64,000 bases of DNA from Microvirga makkahensis (GTDB lineage: Bacteria > Pseudomonadota > Alphaproteobacteria > Rhizobiales > Beijerinckiaceae), in assembly GCF_009830105.1 (NCBI RefSeq), contig NZ_WURB01000010.1, positions 1 to 64,000 of the forward strand. The letters are read 5' to 3'. The notes beneath the pieces were generated by a model. It made no database searches and was not told the DNA's origin. It was given only the letters and a program-made list of their open reading frames with translations. Made by a program: the position numbers and the translations under genes. Of this stretch, positions 36,375 to 45,369 are shown piece by piece (within the stretch, counting starts at the first letter, position 1; each line of letters opens with the position of its first letter).

Positions 36375-38286
36375 AGCCTGCCACGCCCCTGCTCTTCAGC
36401 ACGTCGCCGATTTCGTCCAGGATCATCGGATCGTCGATGGTCGCGGGCACGCTCCACGGGTCGCCGTCGGCGATCTTCTTCATGGTGCCGCGCAGGATTT
36501 TGCCGGAGCGGGTCTTCGGCAAGCGCGGGACGGTAATCGCGAGCTTGAAGGCCGCCACGGGGCCGATCTTCTCGCGCACCAGACCCACCAGCTCCTTCTC
36601 GATTTCGGCAGGGGCCTGCTGCGTGCTGGATTTCAGCACCACGAAACCGCAGGGCACCTCGCCCTTGAGCGGGTCCCTCACGCCGATCACGGCGCATTCC
36701 GCAACTGCCGGGTGGGAGGACAGGACCTCCTCCATACCGCCGGTGGAGAGGCGATGGCCCGCGACGTTGATGATGTCGTCCGTGCGGCCCATCACCCAGA
36801 CGTAGCCGTCCTCGTCGATGTAGCCCGCATCCGACGTGTTGTAGTAGCCCGGATAAACGGAGAGGTAGGATTCCCGGAAGCGGTCCTCCGCCTGCCAGAG
36901 GGTCGGAAGGGCGCCGGGCGGCAGCGGCAGCTTGATGACGATCGCCCCCATCGTGCCGGGCGGGACCGCGTTGCCGCCCTCGTCCAGAACCTCGACCGTA
37001 TAGCCCGGCAGCGGCACCGTGGGCGAGCCGTGTTTGATCGGAAGCGCCCCGAGCCCCAGCGGGTTGCCGACTACTGGCCAGCCGGTCTCGGTCTGCCACC
37101 AATGATCAACCACGGGCACCCTCAGGATGTCCTCGGCCCATTTGACCGTGTCGGGATCGGCCCGCTCGCCCGCAAGGAACAGGGCCCGGAAGGATGACAT
37201 ATCGTATTTCTTGAGTAGCTCCGCCTGCGAATCCTCCTTCTTGATGGCGCGGAAGGCGGTGGGCGCGGTGAACAGCGTCACGACTCCATGGTCGGCGATC
37301 ACGCGCCAATAGGCCCCCGCATCGGGCGTTCCCACGGGCTTGCCCTCGTAGAGGATGGCTGTGCAGCCATGGAGCAGCGGGCCGTAAACGATATAGGAAT
37401 GGCCGACCACCCAGCCGACGTCGGAGGCGGCCCAGAACACCTCCCCCGGCGCCACGCCGAAGAAGTTGCCCATGCTCCACTTGAGCGCGACCATGTAGCC
37501 GCCATTGTCGCGCACGACGCCCTTGGGCTTGCCGGTGGTGCCGGAGGTGTAGAGCACGTAGAGCGGATCGGTGGCAGCGACCGACACGCAATCGGCCTTC
37601 CTGCCCGCGGACTTGGCCCTCGCGATCTCCTGCGCCCAGTCGAGATCGCGCCCCTCGATGCGCGAGCATTCGAGCTGCGGGCGCTGATGGATCAGGCATG
37701 CATCGGGTTTAGAGGCGCAGAGCTCAATCGCCTCGTCGAGGAGCGGCTTGTAGGGGACGACCTTCGCGCCTTCGAGGCCGCAGGAGGCAGAGAGAATGAC
37801 CTTCGGCCTTGCATCGTCGATTCGGGTGGCCAGCTCCTTCGCGGCAAAGCCGCCGAACACCACGGAGTGGATGGCTCCGATCCGCGCGCAGGCCAGCATG
37901 GCGAAGGCGGCCTCCGGGATCATCGGCATGTAGACGACGACCCGGTCGCCTTTCTCGACGCCCATGTCCTGCAGCACGGCGGCTAGCGCCGCCACTTCGT
38001 CCTGCAATTCGGCGTAGGAGATGGTCCGCTTGAAGTCCGTGACCGGGCTGTCGTAGATGATCGCCGCTTGGTCGCCGCGAGCAGCCACGTGCCGGTCGAC
38101 GGCATTGTAGCACGTGTTGCACCGCGCTCCGACGAACCATTGGCCGTAAGCTCCGGCTGCGGGATCGAAGACCTTGTCGGCGGGCTTGAACCAATCGATC
38201 TCCTGGGCGGCCTCGCGCCAGAACCCTTCGGGATCCGACTTCCAGCGCGTATAGACCTCGTGGTAGCGGCTTTGGGTCGATGGCAT
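36373..38286 (-). CDS. prpE: Propionyl-CoA synthetase (PrpE-type acyl-CoA ligase)
   Basis: A 637-aa adenylate-forming enzyme converting propionate, and probably acetate, to acyl-CoA. It has the AMP-binding P-loop YTSGTTGKPKGVV, the A5-like WWQTETGWPV, the A8 motif TDDIINVAGHRLSTGGMEE and the A10 catalytic lysine in PKTRSGKILRGTMKK. The opening and the FDPAAGAYGQWFVGARCNTC region fit PrpE/ACSS3 better than Acs. It lies alone on the minus strand, converging on nothing nearby. No methylcitrate-cycle gene is in the window. Confidence 0.87.
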   Translation of the reverse strand: MPSTQSRYHEVYTRWKSDPEGFWREAAQEIDWFKPADKVFDPAAGAYGQWFVGARCNTCYNAVDRHVAARGDQAAIIYDSPVTDFKRTISYAELQDEVAALAAVLQDMGVEKGDRVVVYMPMIPEAAFAMLACARIGAIHSVVFGGFAAKELATRIDDARPKVILSASCGLEGAKVVPYKPLLDEAIELCASKPDACLIHQRPQLECSRIEGRDLDWAQEIARAKSAGRKADCVSVAATDPLYVLYTSGTTGKPKGVVRDNGGYMVALKWSMGNFFGVAPGEVFWAASDVGWVVGHSYIVYGPLLHGCTAILYEGKPVGTPDAGAYWRVIADHGVVTLFTAPTAFRAIKKEDSQAELLKKYDMSSFRALFLAGERADPDTVKWAEDILRVPVVDHWWQTETGWPVVGNPLGLGALPIKHGSPTVPLPGYTVEVLDEGGNAVPPGTMGAIVIKLPLPPGALPTLWQAEDRFRESYLSVYPGYYNTSDAGYIDEDGYVWVMGRTDDIINVAGHRLSTGGMEEVLSSHPAVAECAVIGVRDPLKGEVPCGFVVLKSSTQQAPAEIEKELVGLVREKIGPVAAFKLAITVPRLPKTRSGKILRGTMKKIADGDPWSVPATIDDPMILDEIGDVLKSRGVAG

Positions 38287-38394
38287 GGCGTTTCCCCGTT
38301 GCTGTTACCGCATGAGACTTGCGTTTGCCTTTGTGGTAGCAGGCAGCGCAGCCGTGGTCAGCGGCGACTTTCGGCGAGTTCCCCGAGTTTTCCA

Positions 38395-39153
38395 ATGATC
38401 ACCAATCCTCTGTTCTATGCCGCCGCCATCCCGGCGGTCACCCTCCTGGGACTTGCCAAAGGCGGCTTCTCGGGGCTCGGGCTTCTCTCGCTTCCCCTGA
38501 TGGCGCTGGTGGTCTCGCCGGTGCAGGCGGCGGCCATCACGCTGCCGATCCTGATCGTGCAGGACGTAGTCTCGGTCTGGGCCTACTGGAGAACCTGGGA
38601 CAAGCGCAACGTGGTGCTTCTGGTGTCGGGAGCGGTCGCGGGCATCCTTATGGGCTACCTTCTGGCGGCACAGGTTCCGGATGCGGCGATCAAGCTCGCC
38701 GTCGGCGTGATCTCCATCGGCTTCGCCATCCGCCGGATGCTGCTGGAGCGTGGCGCCACTCCGCCAAAAGCCGCGCCGGCCGATACGCCGCGCGGGCTCT
38801 TCTGGGGCTGGGTGACGGGCTTCACCAGCATGATCGCCCATGCGGGCGGACCGCCCTTCCAGATCTACGTCATGCCGCAGAAGCTGCCCCGGGACGTCTT
38901 CATCGGCACCGGCGCGCTCCTGTTCGCGATCATCAACTGGATCAAGGTGCCGCCCTATATGGCGCTCGGCCAGTTCACGTCTGAGAACCTGGCGACTGCG
39001 GCCGTTCTCTTCCCCGTGGCCATCGCCTCCACCTGGGCAGGCGTCCTGCTCGTGCGGCGGGTCTCGGGCCAGAGCTTCTACACCGCCGTCTATATGCTCC
39101 TGGTTCTGGTCGGCGCGAAGCTCGCCTATGACGGGGCGAGCGCCCTCCTCTGA
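38395..39153 (+). CDS. TSUP-family (TauE/SafE, DUF81) permease
   Basis: A 252-aa membrane protein with about eight hydrophobic segments in two related halves, the arrangement of TauE/SafE transporters that export or import sulfur-containing or other organic anions. Visible signatures: GLAKGGFSGLGLLSLPLMAL near the N terminus and SMIAHAGGPPFQIYVMPQKL in the middle. The start at 38395 has no strong Shine-Dalgarno; substrate unknown. It is divergent from prpE (108 bp between starts). Confidence 0.85.
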   Translation: MITNPLFYAAAIPAVTLLGLAKGGFSGLGLLSLPLMALVVSPVQAAAITLPILIVQDVVSVWAYWRTWDKRNVVLLVSGAVAGILMGYLLAAQVPDAAIKLAVGVISIGFAIRRMLLERGATPPKAAPADTPRGLFWGWVTGFTSMIAHAGGPPFQIYVMPQKLPRDVFIGTGALLFAIINWIKVPPYMALGQFTSENLATAAVLFPVAIASTWAGVLLVRRVSGQSFYTAVYMLLVLVGAKLAYDGASALL

Positions 39154-39163
39154 CCACATCGCG

Positions 39164-39197
39164 AAAAAGCCGCCGCTCCTTGAAGGAAGCGACGGCT
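39164..39197 (-). terminator. Intrinsic terminator of the YdcH-like gene
   Basis: On the minus strand a 10-bp stem (AGCCGTCGCT/AGCGGCGGCT, one G-U pair) with a 10-nt loop is followed by TTTTTCGC. It lies between the TSUP gene and the converging small gene at 39225. Confidence 0.8.
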
Positions 39198-39224
39198 CTT
39201 GGTGGGAATGCCGTAAAGATGATC

Positions 39225-39407
39225 TTAATGCACCGCCGTATCTGAGCTTCTCAGCCGGGTGATCTCATCCTTCAGTTGGAGTTTCTTCCGCTTCAGCTCC
39301 GCGAGTCTCATGTCGTCCATGGCTGGTCTGTTCAGGGCGTCCTGGATCTCGCGCTCGAGAGCCCGATGCTTCCGTTCGAGCTCCGTCAGGTGATTCTGCA
39401 GCGGCAT
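39225..39407 (-). CDS. Small YdcH/DUF465-family protein
   Basis: A 60-aa helical protein: MPLQNHLTELERKHRALERE, then MDDMRLAELKRKKLQLKDEI and a short end. The E-x-x-H-xx-L and K-KK-L-L-KDEI spacing fits the YdcH/DUF465 family of small proteins with two antiparallel helices. AGGAGG precedes the ATG. A divergent relative starts at 39672. Function unknown. Confidence 0.8.
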   Translation of the reverse strand: MPLQNHLTELERKHRALEREIQDALNRPAMDDMRLAELKRKKLQLKDEITRLRSSDTAVH

Positions 39408-39566
39408 GTCAGTTCCTCCTGTCTGATTACTGACAGGCATATTTTGCCAACCACAGTGTGGCGAGTCGAAGGCAAAGACCGCAAAATCGATAGTAGATGA
39501 TGCGGTCCTCGGCTTGCCCTTGGAAAGCCTTGAGAGCATAATTCCGCCGTCTCGCCGGATCCCTTG

Positions 39567-39632
39567 GCGCATCGTGCGGAACCGAAGGCCGCGGCTGCTA
39601 AAGGGGTCCGGCCTTTCGCTCAAACGATGCGC
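39567..39632. repeat. Family D inverted repeat
   Basis: Arms GCGCATCGT (39567-39575) and ACGATGCGC (39624-39632) flank a core of about 48 bp with TCCGGCCTTT. It lies in the shared upstream region of the two divergent YdcH-like genes. Confidence 0.6.
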
Positions 39633-39671
39633 TCGTCGAAGGAGAGCATCGGATATTTGGATCGATTTTCA

Positions 39672-39872
39672 ATGACCGATTTGGCTGAACTGGAAGCGGA
39701 TTTGGCGCGCCTCAAGCAGGAGCATCGCGACCTCGACATGGCGATCGACGCTCTTGAGAGCATGATAGCCGGAGATCAGCTCCAGGTTCAGCGCCTCAAG
39801 AAGCGAAAGCTCGCCCTGAAGGATCAGATCATCCAGCTGGAAGACCAGCTCACTCCCGACATCATCGCCTGA
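39672..39872 (+). CDS. Small YdcH/DUF465-family protein (second copy)
   Basis: A 66-aa protein [20 protein letters not shown] continuing [20 protein letters not shown] and [18 protein letters not shown]. It shares the L-KRKL-LKDxI pattern with the 39225 gene, so the two are probably distant paralogs transcribed divergently. It is followed 97 bp later by purE in the same direction. The start has no strong Shine-Dalgarno. Confidence 0.78.
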   Translation: MTDLAELEADLARLKQEHRDLDMAIDALESMIAGDQLQVQRLKKRKLALKDQIIQLEDQLTPDIIA

Positions 39873-39969
39873 ATGGCCGCGCTTTCCTTCGGCCGCGGTC
39901 TTGCCTGCCGGAGACGCCTTCGTTATGTCCGGCTTTCGAATATTTGCGCCTGAGAGGCCGGAGCACATC

Positions 39970-40461
39970 ATGGCGAGCGTCCCCGTTGCCATCATCATGG
40001 GCAGTCAGTCTGACTGGGCGACCATGCGCCATGCCGCCGAGACTCTCGATGCGCTCGGCGTTGCCTACGATGCTCGCATCGTCTCGGCTCACCGGACCCC
40101 CGACCGACTGGTCGCCTTCGCGAAGGGCGCCAAGGCGGAAGGCTTCCGGGTGATCATCGCGGGCGCGGGCGGCGCGGCGCATCTTCCCGGGATGACCGCC
40201 TCCATGACCCCCCTCCCCGTCTTCGGCGTTCCGGTGGAATCGAAGGCCCTCTCGGGTCAGGACAGCCTCCTCTCCATCGTCCAGATGCCCGCTGGCATCC
40301 CGGTGGGAACGCTCGCCATCGGCAAGGCGGGGGCCGTGAACGCAGCCCTGCTCTGTGCTGCCGTGCTCGCCCTCCATGATCCCGCCCTGGCCGAACGGCT
40401 CGACGCCTGGCGCAAGCGCCAGAGCGACAGCGTGGCCGAACGCCCCTCAGACGAAGGCTGA
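39970..40461 (+). CDS. purE: N5-carboxyaminoimidazole ribonucleotide mutase
   Basis: Moves the carboxyl group of N5-CAIR to make CAIR in purine synthesis. The 163-aa class I PurE has [17 protein letters not shown], the active-site His in [22 protein letters not shown] and [10 protein letters not shown]. The ATG at 39970 fits the family start. purK begins 6 bp after its stop, so a two-gene operon. Confidence 0.95.
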   Translation: MASVPVAIIMGSQSDWATMRHAAETLDALGVAYDARIVSAHRTPDRLVAFAKGAKAEGFRVIIAGAGGAAHLPGMTASMTPLPVFGVPVESKALSGQDSLLSIVQMPAGIPVGTLAIGKAGAVNAALLCAAVLALHDPALAERLDAWRKRQSDSVAERPSDEG

Positions 40462-40467
40462 AGACCC

Positions 40468-41547
40468 ATGATCCGTCCTGGCTGCACGATCGGCATTCTC
40501 GGCGGGGGGCAGCTTGGTCGCATGATGGCCATGGCTGCGGCGCAGCTCGGCCTGAAGGTGCATGTCTACGCCCCGGACGAGAACAGCCCCGCCTTCGACG
40601 TGGCGGCCGAGGTCACCATCGCCCCTTACGAGGACGAGGCGGCCCTCGTGCGCTTCGCCCGGGCCGTGGACGTGGTCACGTATGAGTTCGAGAACGTGCC
40701 GAGCGAGACCGCCTCGATCCTGAGCGCCCATACGCTGCTCGCGCCCAATGCCCAGGCGCTCGCCGTCTCGCAGGACCGGTTCCTGGAGAAGACCTTCATC
40801 GCGGGCCTCGGGATCCCGGTCGCCCCTTTCGCGGCCTTCTCCGACGAGGCGGAACTGGCCGAGGCCGTCGGGCGGCTGGAGCGGCCCGCCGTGCTCAAGA
40901 CCCGCCGCTTCGGCTATGACGGCAAGGGCCAGGTGATGATCCGGCCCGAGACCGACCTTGCCGCCGCGTGGGCCGAGGTGGGCCACGCCTCCTCCATCGT
41001 CGAGGGCTTCGTTCCCTTCGAGCGGGAAGTCTCGGTCGTGGCGGCCCGCACCGCCGCCGGAGCCTTCGCGGCCTATGATCTGTGCGCCAACGAGCACCGG
41101 CACCACATCCTCGACACCACGCGGGTTCCGGCTGGCGTCTCGGAGGCGACCGAGGCCGAGGCCATTCGGATCGCCCGGACCATCGCCGATGCCCTCGATT
41201 ATGTGGGCGTGCTCGCAGTCGAGCTTTTCCTGGTCACGGAGAGCGGACAGGAACGCCTGGTGGTCAACGAGATCGCTCCCCGGGTCCACAATTCCGGCCA
41301 CTGGACCCTCGGCGGGGCCGTGACCTCCCAGTTCGAGCAGCATGTCCGGGCCGTCTGCGGCTGGCCCCTGGGGGCAGCCTCGCGTCTGGGCCGGGTGGAA
41401 ATGCGCAACCTCATCGGCCACGATGCGGACGAATGGGAGCGCATTCTGGCCGAGCCGGGCGCGCATCTGCACCTTTACGGGAAGGCCGAGGCCAGGGCAG
41501 GCCGCAAGATGGGCCATGTGACGAAAGTTTTTCCGGAGAAGGGTTGA
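40468..41547 (+). CDS. purK: N5-carboxyaminoimidazole ribonucleotide synthase
   Basis: ATP-grasp ligase converting AIR plus bicarbonate to N5-CAIR for PurE. The 359-aa product has the preATP-grasp [32 protein letters not shown]-site [25 protein letters not shown], and the metal-binding [14 protein letters not shown]. It is closed by a terminator shortly before rpsU. Confidence 0.95.
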   Translation: MIRPGCTIGILGGGQLGRMMAMAAAQLGLKVHVYAPDENSPAFDVAAEVTIAPYEDEAALVRFARAVDVVTYEFENVPSETASILSAHTLLAPNAQALAVSQDRFLEKTFIAGLGIPVAPFAAFSDEAELAEAVGRLERPAVLKTRRFGYDGKGQVMIRPETDLAAAWAEVGHASSIVEGFVPFEREVSVVAARTAAGAFAAYDLCANEHRHHILDTTRVPAGVSEATEAEAIRIARTIADALDYVGVLAVELFLVTESGQERLVVNEIAPRVHNSGHWTLGGAVTSQFEQHVRAVCGWPLGAASRLGRVEMRNLIGHDADEWERILAEPGAHLHLYGKAEARAGRKMGHVTKVFPEKG

Positions 41548-41646
41548 ACCTTTCGGATTCGGCCGCGTTGCCACCCTGGCTCGGCGCTTTTGTCGGAAGG
41601 AACCCTGGACAGGCAAGGCTTCTTCTGCTATCGACGCCAGCCAATA

Positions 41647-41677
41647 GAGGTGCGCGTGACGCGCCTCGTTTTTCTTT
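41647..41677 (+). terminator. Intrinsic terminator between purK and rpsU
   Basis: Stem GAGGTGCG/CGCGCCTC (8 bp, one G-T pair) with a 5-nt loop (41647-41667) followed by TTTTTCTTTT. It lies only 38 bp upstream of the rpsU GTG, so it is either the purEK terminator or a regulatory hairpin in the rpsU leader. Confidence 0.75.
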
Positions 41678-41714
41678 TACACAATCGAAACGGCTCAAAA
41701 TACGAGGAATTCGC

Positions 41715-41945
41715 GTGCAGGTTCTTGTCCGGGATAACAACGTCGATCAGGCGCTCCGCGCTCTCAAGAAGAAGATGCAGCGTGAGGGCATCTTCCGCGA
41801 GATGAAGCTCCGCGGCCATTACGAGAAGCCGTCCGAGAAGAAGGCCCGCGAGAAGGCCGAGGCCGTCCGCCGCGCCCGCAAGCTCATCCGCAAGCGCATG
41901 CAGCGTGAAGGCCTTCTGCCTTCCAAGCCGCGCCCCTCTCGCTGA
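41715..41945 (+). CDS. rpsU: 30S ribosomal protein S21
   Basis: A 76-aa S21, starting at GTG with GAGGAA 6 bases upstream: [20 protein letters not shown], then [20 protein letters not shown] and an arginine-rich tail. Length is normal for alphaproteobacteria. The frame is open well upstream (to 41082), but that is out-of-frame purK sequence. It is followed by its own terminator. Confidence 0.96.
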   Translation: MQVLVRDNNVDQALRALKKKMQREGIFREMKLRGHYEKPSEKKAREKAEAVRRARKLIRKRMQREGLLPSKPRPSR

Positions 41946-41986
41946 GATCTTGACGCAGGCCCTTTAAGGCCAGCCCATCGGTTGTG

Positions 41987-42024
41987 AAACAGCGCCCGCT
42001 GCGCCAGCAGGGGCGCTGTTTGCA
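41987..42024 (+). terminator. Intrinsic terminator after rpsU
   Basis: Stem AAACAGCGCCC/GGGCGCTGTTT (11 bp) with an inner small hairpin GCTG/CAGC in the loop, ending in TTTG. The rest of the 41946-42303 gap holds only a degenerate repeat and the start region of the TPR gene. Confidence 0.75.
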
Positions 42025-42106
42025 TGTCTGGCCACGAGATTGCGACGATACGGCGTCGGCCGTCCATTTCCCCCTCCACCCCCACGTCACCCCCAGTCCT
42101 CCGCGT

Positions 42107-42145
42107 CGTCGCCAGTCTTGTGCCGGTGATCACGATTGATTGGAG
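42107..42145. repeat. Degenerate family B palindrome
   Basis: GTCGCCAGTCTTGTGCCGGT followed by GATCACGATTGATTGGAGCG resembles the right half of family B and the spacer with its GCG(C) end. It is clearly decayed. Confidence 0.4.
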
Positions 42146-42303
42146 CGCCTCGCATGTCAGCCGCTCGCCCGGATCCGAGGGATTGGCGCCGGTGATGCTT
42201 TCCTGGCCGATCCGCCTTGCTGTTGCCGTGTTTCACGGCTGTTAAGGTTTATTTGCTAGACCTCCCCCTCAACCTTGTTGAGTCAAAGAAGTTGGAGACG
42301 AAG

Positions 42304-43170
42304 GTGATCGCCCCATCGATTCGCCGCTTTGCGCCCCTGAGCTTGGCCCTGACAGCCCTGAGCCTTGCCGCCTGCAGCACGACCGGAGGCGGTGCGCCCA
42401 CCCAGCGGATTGCCGTGGTGGAGGAGGACACCCAGGGCACGAGCGAGGTGAACATTGCATCCCTCTCGGACGTCATCCGGCGCAACCCGAACGACCCGAG
42501 CGCCTACAATACCCGCGGCGCAGCCTATGCCCGCATCGGCCGCTACAGCGACGCCATCGCCGATTTCTCGAAAGCCATCCAGCTCGATCCCAACCACGCC
42601 CCGGCCTACACCAACCGCGCCCTGGCTCTGCGCCAGACGAACCGGAACGACCAGGCGCTGGCGGATTTCAGCCGCTCGATCCAGGCCGATCCCAATTACG
42701 GCCCCGCCTATATCGGCCGTGCCAACCTGCTGCGCGTCCAGGGCAATTACCAGGAAGCCCTGAACGACCTCAACATGGCCACCCGCCTTCTGCCCGAATC
42801 GGCCGAGGCGCTCCACTCCCGCGGCCTTCTCTACCAGCGCCAGGGCATGCACCAGCAGGCGATCCTGGACTTCGACGCCACCATCGACCGCAACCCCTTC
42901 GTGGCCGCGCCCTATGCGGCCCGCGGCCAGAGCTACGTGGCCACGAACCAGCTCGACAAGGCCATCGAGGACTTCAACGCTGCGCTGAACGTGAACGGCA
43001 AGGACGCCGATTCCTGGGCTTGGCGCGGCCTCGCGCTCGAGCGCAAGGGCGACCGCCAGCAGGCCATCGAGAGCTATCAGCACGCGCTTGCGATCGACAG
43101 CTCGAACTCGGTGGCCCGCCAGGGCAGCTCCCGCCTCCAGGGCGGCGTGGCGAGCCTGTTCCGCGGGTGA
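42304..43170 (+). CDS. TPR-repeat lipoprotein
   Basis: A 288-aa protein with a lipoprotein signal ending LSLAAC near residue 20. Six to seven tetratricopeptide repeats follow, such as AYNTRGAAYARIGRYSDAIA, AYTNRALALRQTNRNDQALA and AYIGRANLLRVQGNYQEALN. It is probably an inner- or outer-membrane-anchored scaffold; partner unknown. The GTG at 42304 has GGAGACGAAG directly upstream and places the lipobox correctly; the in-frame upstream ATG 42217 is rejected for that reason. Confidence 0.85.
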   Translation: MIAPSIRRFAPLSLALTALSLAACSTTGGGAPTQRIAVVEEDTQGTSEVNIASLSDVIRRNPNDPSAYNTRGAAYARIGRYSDAIADFSKAIQLDPNHAPAYTNRALALRQTNRNDQALADFSRSIQADPNYGPAYIGRANLLRVQGNYQEALNDLNMATRLLPESAEALHSRGLLYQRQGMHQQAILDFDATIDRNPFVAAPYAARGQSYVATNQLDKAIEDFNAALNVNGKDADSWAWRGLALERKGDRQQAIESYQHALAIDSSNSVARQGSSRLQGGVASLFRG

Positions 43171-43197
43171 CGGAAGGGTCTCCGTCGACACCTTTCA

Positions 43198-43224
43198 AAG
43201 CCGGCGCGATGCGCCGGCTTTTTC
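43198..43224. terminator. Bidirectional terminator between the TPR and GNAT genes
   Basis: A 10-bp stem AAGCCGGCGC/GCGCCGGCTT with a 3-nt loop, followed by TTTC on the plus strand and by TTTG on the minus strand. It serves the two converging genes. Confidence 0.7.
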
Positions 43225-43702
43225 ATAGCTCCTTCTTCAGGAACGACACGTAAGGATCGAAGCCGAACCGGGTGTAGGTGCGCACGGCGCGCTCGTTGGC
43301 CACGAGAGCGCCGATCATGAGGCGCTTCAGGCCCGCCTCTCTGGTAAGGCGCTCCGCTTCGTCGAGCAGCATCCGGCCGATTCCCCTGCCCCGCCATTCC
43401 GTGTGGACGATCAGGTCCGTCACCGTGCCGTGGCTGCGGACCCCGTCCACCACATAGGCGGCGTCCTGATCGAGCGAGAAGCCCATGGCGCCGACGGCGA
43501 CACCGCTCTCCTCGGCCAGGACGATCCGCCCATTGCGCCGGGTGAGCCGCATCATGAGTTCGTCGTAATAAGCTCTGGCGCCGCCGTAGTCCCGCCGCCG
43601 GTCGCCCACGAGATTGGCCTCGAACAGGTTGAGCTGATGGATCAGCTCGACGACCGTATCGCGATCCTGGGGCAAGGCGGTGCGGAGGGTGATGGGGGGC
43701 AT
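43223..43702 (-). CDS. GNAT-family N-acetyltransferase
   Basis: A 159-aa acetyltransferase with the acetyl-CoA loop in HTEWRGRGIGRMLLDEAE (the R/Q-x-x-G-x-G/A pattern as RGRGIG) and the conserved VTDLIV and RTYTRFGFDPYVSFLKKEL end. The ATG at 43702 was chosen; the frame to 43798 adds an unfamiliar N terminus. Substrate cannot be predicted. Confidence 0.8.
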   Translation of the reverse strand: MPPITLRTALPQDRDTVVELIHQLNLFEANLVGDRRRDYGGARAYYDELMMRLTRRNGRIVLAEESGVAVGAMGFSLDQDAAYVVDGVRSHGTVTDLIVHTEWRGRGIGRMLLDEAERLTREAGLKRLMIGALVANERAVRTYTRFGFDPYVSFLKKEL

Positions 43703-43850
43703 GAACGGTCTTCCGGCGTGACGAGTGCGATGCTCTTTAAAACAGCTTTCGGACGCTTCGTCATGTCGTCTGACGCCATGGTCCGGCCGCCCCTGCACAG
43801 GACCGGCGACGAGGCGGGAGGAAGTGACGAGGGAATCACGCCTCCTCTCT

Positions 43851-43940
43851 CGTCATGGCCGGGCGCGCCCCTGCCATCCCGATAGGGAAAGGCGCGACGC
43901 TTCAGTCAACCGTCATCACCGGCACAGGGCCGGTGATGAG
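43851..43940. repeat. Composite palindromic repeat before pntB
   Basis: A family A-like unit (GTCATGGCCGGGCGCGCCCC, then TGCCATCCC) and a family B unit (TCATCACCGGCACAGGGCCG, then GTGATGA) about 40 bp apart, in the gap after the transhydrogenase operon. Confidence 0.65.
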
Positions 43941-43967
43941 GCCGGAAAGAGGGGACGACGAGCCGAA

Positions 43968-45365
43968 TCAGAGGCTTTTCAGGATCTCGTCCACCACCTT
44001 CTTGGCGTCGCCGAAGAGCATCATGGTGTTGTCGCGGAAGAACAGCTCGTTCTCGACTCCCGCATAGCCGGAGCCCATGCCGCGCTTGATGAACAGCACG
44101 GTCTTCGCCTTCTCCACATCGAGGATCGGCATGCCGAAGATGGGTGATGCGGGATCTGTCTTCGCGGCCGGGTTCGTGACGTCGTTGGCGCCGATCACGA
44201 AGGCCACGTCGGCCTGCGGGAACTCGCCGTTGATGTCCTCGAGCTCGAACACCTCGTCATAGGGCACGCTGGCTTCCGCCAGCAGCACGTTCATGTGGCC
44301 GGGCATGCGGCCCGCTACAGGGTGAATGGCGTATTTCACCTCGACGCCTTCGGCCTTCAGCTCGTCGGCCATCTCGCGCAGGGCATGCTGCGCCTGCGCC
44401 ACCGCCATGCCGTAGCCCGGCACGATGATGACCTTGGCGGCGTTCTTCATGATGAAGGCCGCATCGTCCGCCGAGCCCTGCTTCACGGGCCGCGTCTCGA
44501 CCGCGCCGCCGGCGGCGCCCGCCGTCTCGCCCCCGAAGCCGCCGAGGATGACCGAGATGAAGCTCCGGTTCATGCCCTTGCACATGATGTAGGACAGGAT
44601 CGCACCCGACGAGCCCACCAGCGCGCCGGTGATGATGAGCGCGAGGTTGCCCAGGGTGAAGCCGATGCCCGCCGCCGCCCAGCCGGAATAGGAATTGAGC
44701 ATCGACACCACGACGGGCATGTCCGCGCCGCCGATGGGGATGATCAACGTCACGCCCAGCACGAAGGACACCAGCACGATGAGCCAGAACGCCGCGTGGC
44801 TCTCAGTGCGGATGAAGGCGACGAGCAGCACCAGCAGCAGCAGCCCCAGGCCGATATTGATGAGGTGCCGGCCCGGCAGCAGGATCGGCTTGCCGGACAT
44901 GCGCCCGTCGAGCTTGAGGAATGCGATCACGGAACCGGTGAAGGTGATGGCGCCGATGGCGACGCCGAGGCCCATCTCGAAAAGCGAGCCGCCATGGATC
45001 GTCCCCGGCACACCGATGCCGAAGGCCTGGGGCGCGTAGAGCGCGCCCGCTGCCACCAGCACGGCGGCGAGACCCACGAGAGAGTGGAAGGCGGCAACCA
45101 GCTGCGGCATGGCCGTCATGGGCACGCGCCGGGCGACGATTGCGCCAACGCCGCCGCCGATGACGAGGCCGAGAACCATGAGGGCCCAGCCCCCGAAGCC
45201 GCTCGGGGGAGATACGAACAGGGTCGTCAGAATGGCGATCCCCATGCCCATCATGCCGAAGAGATTGCCCTGCCGGGAGGTGGTGGGGTGCGACAGGCCG
45301 CGCAGCGCCAGGATGAACAAGACGCCGGAGACGAGATAGAGGATCGAGGCAAGGTTCGCCGACAT
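43968..45365 (-). CDS. pntB: NAD(P) transhydrogenase subunit beta
   Basis: Membrane and NADP(H)-binding subunit of the proton-translocating transhydrogenase, which makes NADPH from NADH at the expense of the proton gradient. The 465-aa product has eight to nine membrane helices, then the C-terminal domain III with VIIVPGYGMAVAQAQHA, HPVAGRMPGHMNVLLAEA, VAFVIGANDVTNPAA and FGMPILDVEKAKTVLFIKR. It is last of three genes, 4 bp after the short alpha subunit. Confidence 0.95.
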   Translation of the reverse strand: MSANLASILYLVSGVLFILALRGLSHPTTSRQGNLFGMMGMGIAILTTLFVSPPSGFGGWALMVLGLVIGGGVGAIVARRVPMTAMPQLVAAFHSLVGLAAVLVAAGALYAPQAFGIGVPGTIHGGSLFEMGLGVAIGAITFTGSVIAFLKLDGRMSGKPILLPGRHLINIGLGLLLLVLLVAFIRTESHAAFWLIVLVSFVLGVTLIIPIGGADMPVVVSMLNSYSGWAAAGIGFTLGNLALIITGALVGSSGAILSYIMCKGMNRSFISVILGGFGGETAGAAGGAVETRPVKQGSADDAAFIMKNAAKVIIVPGYGMAVAQAQHALREMADELKAEGVEVKYAIHPVAGRMPGHMNVLLAEASVPYDEVFELEDINGEFPQADVAFVIGANDVTNPAAKTDPASPIFGMPILDVEKAKTVLFIKRGMGSGYAGVENELFFRDNTMMLFGDAKKVVDEILKSL

Positions 45366-45369
45366 GGCC

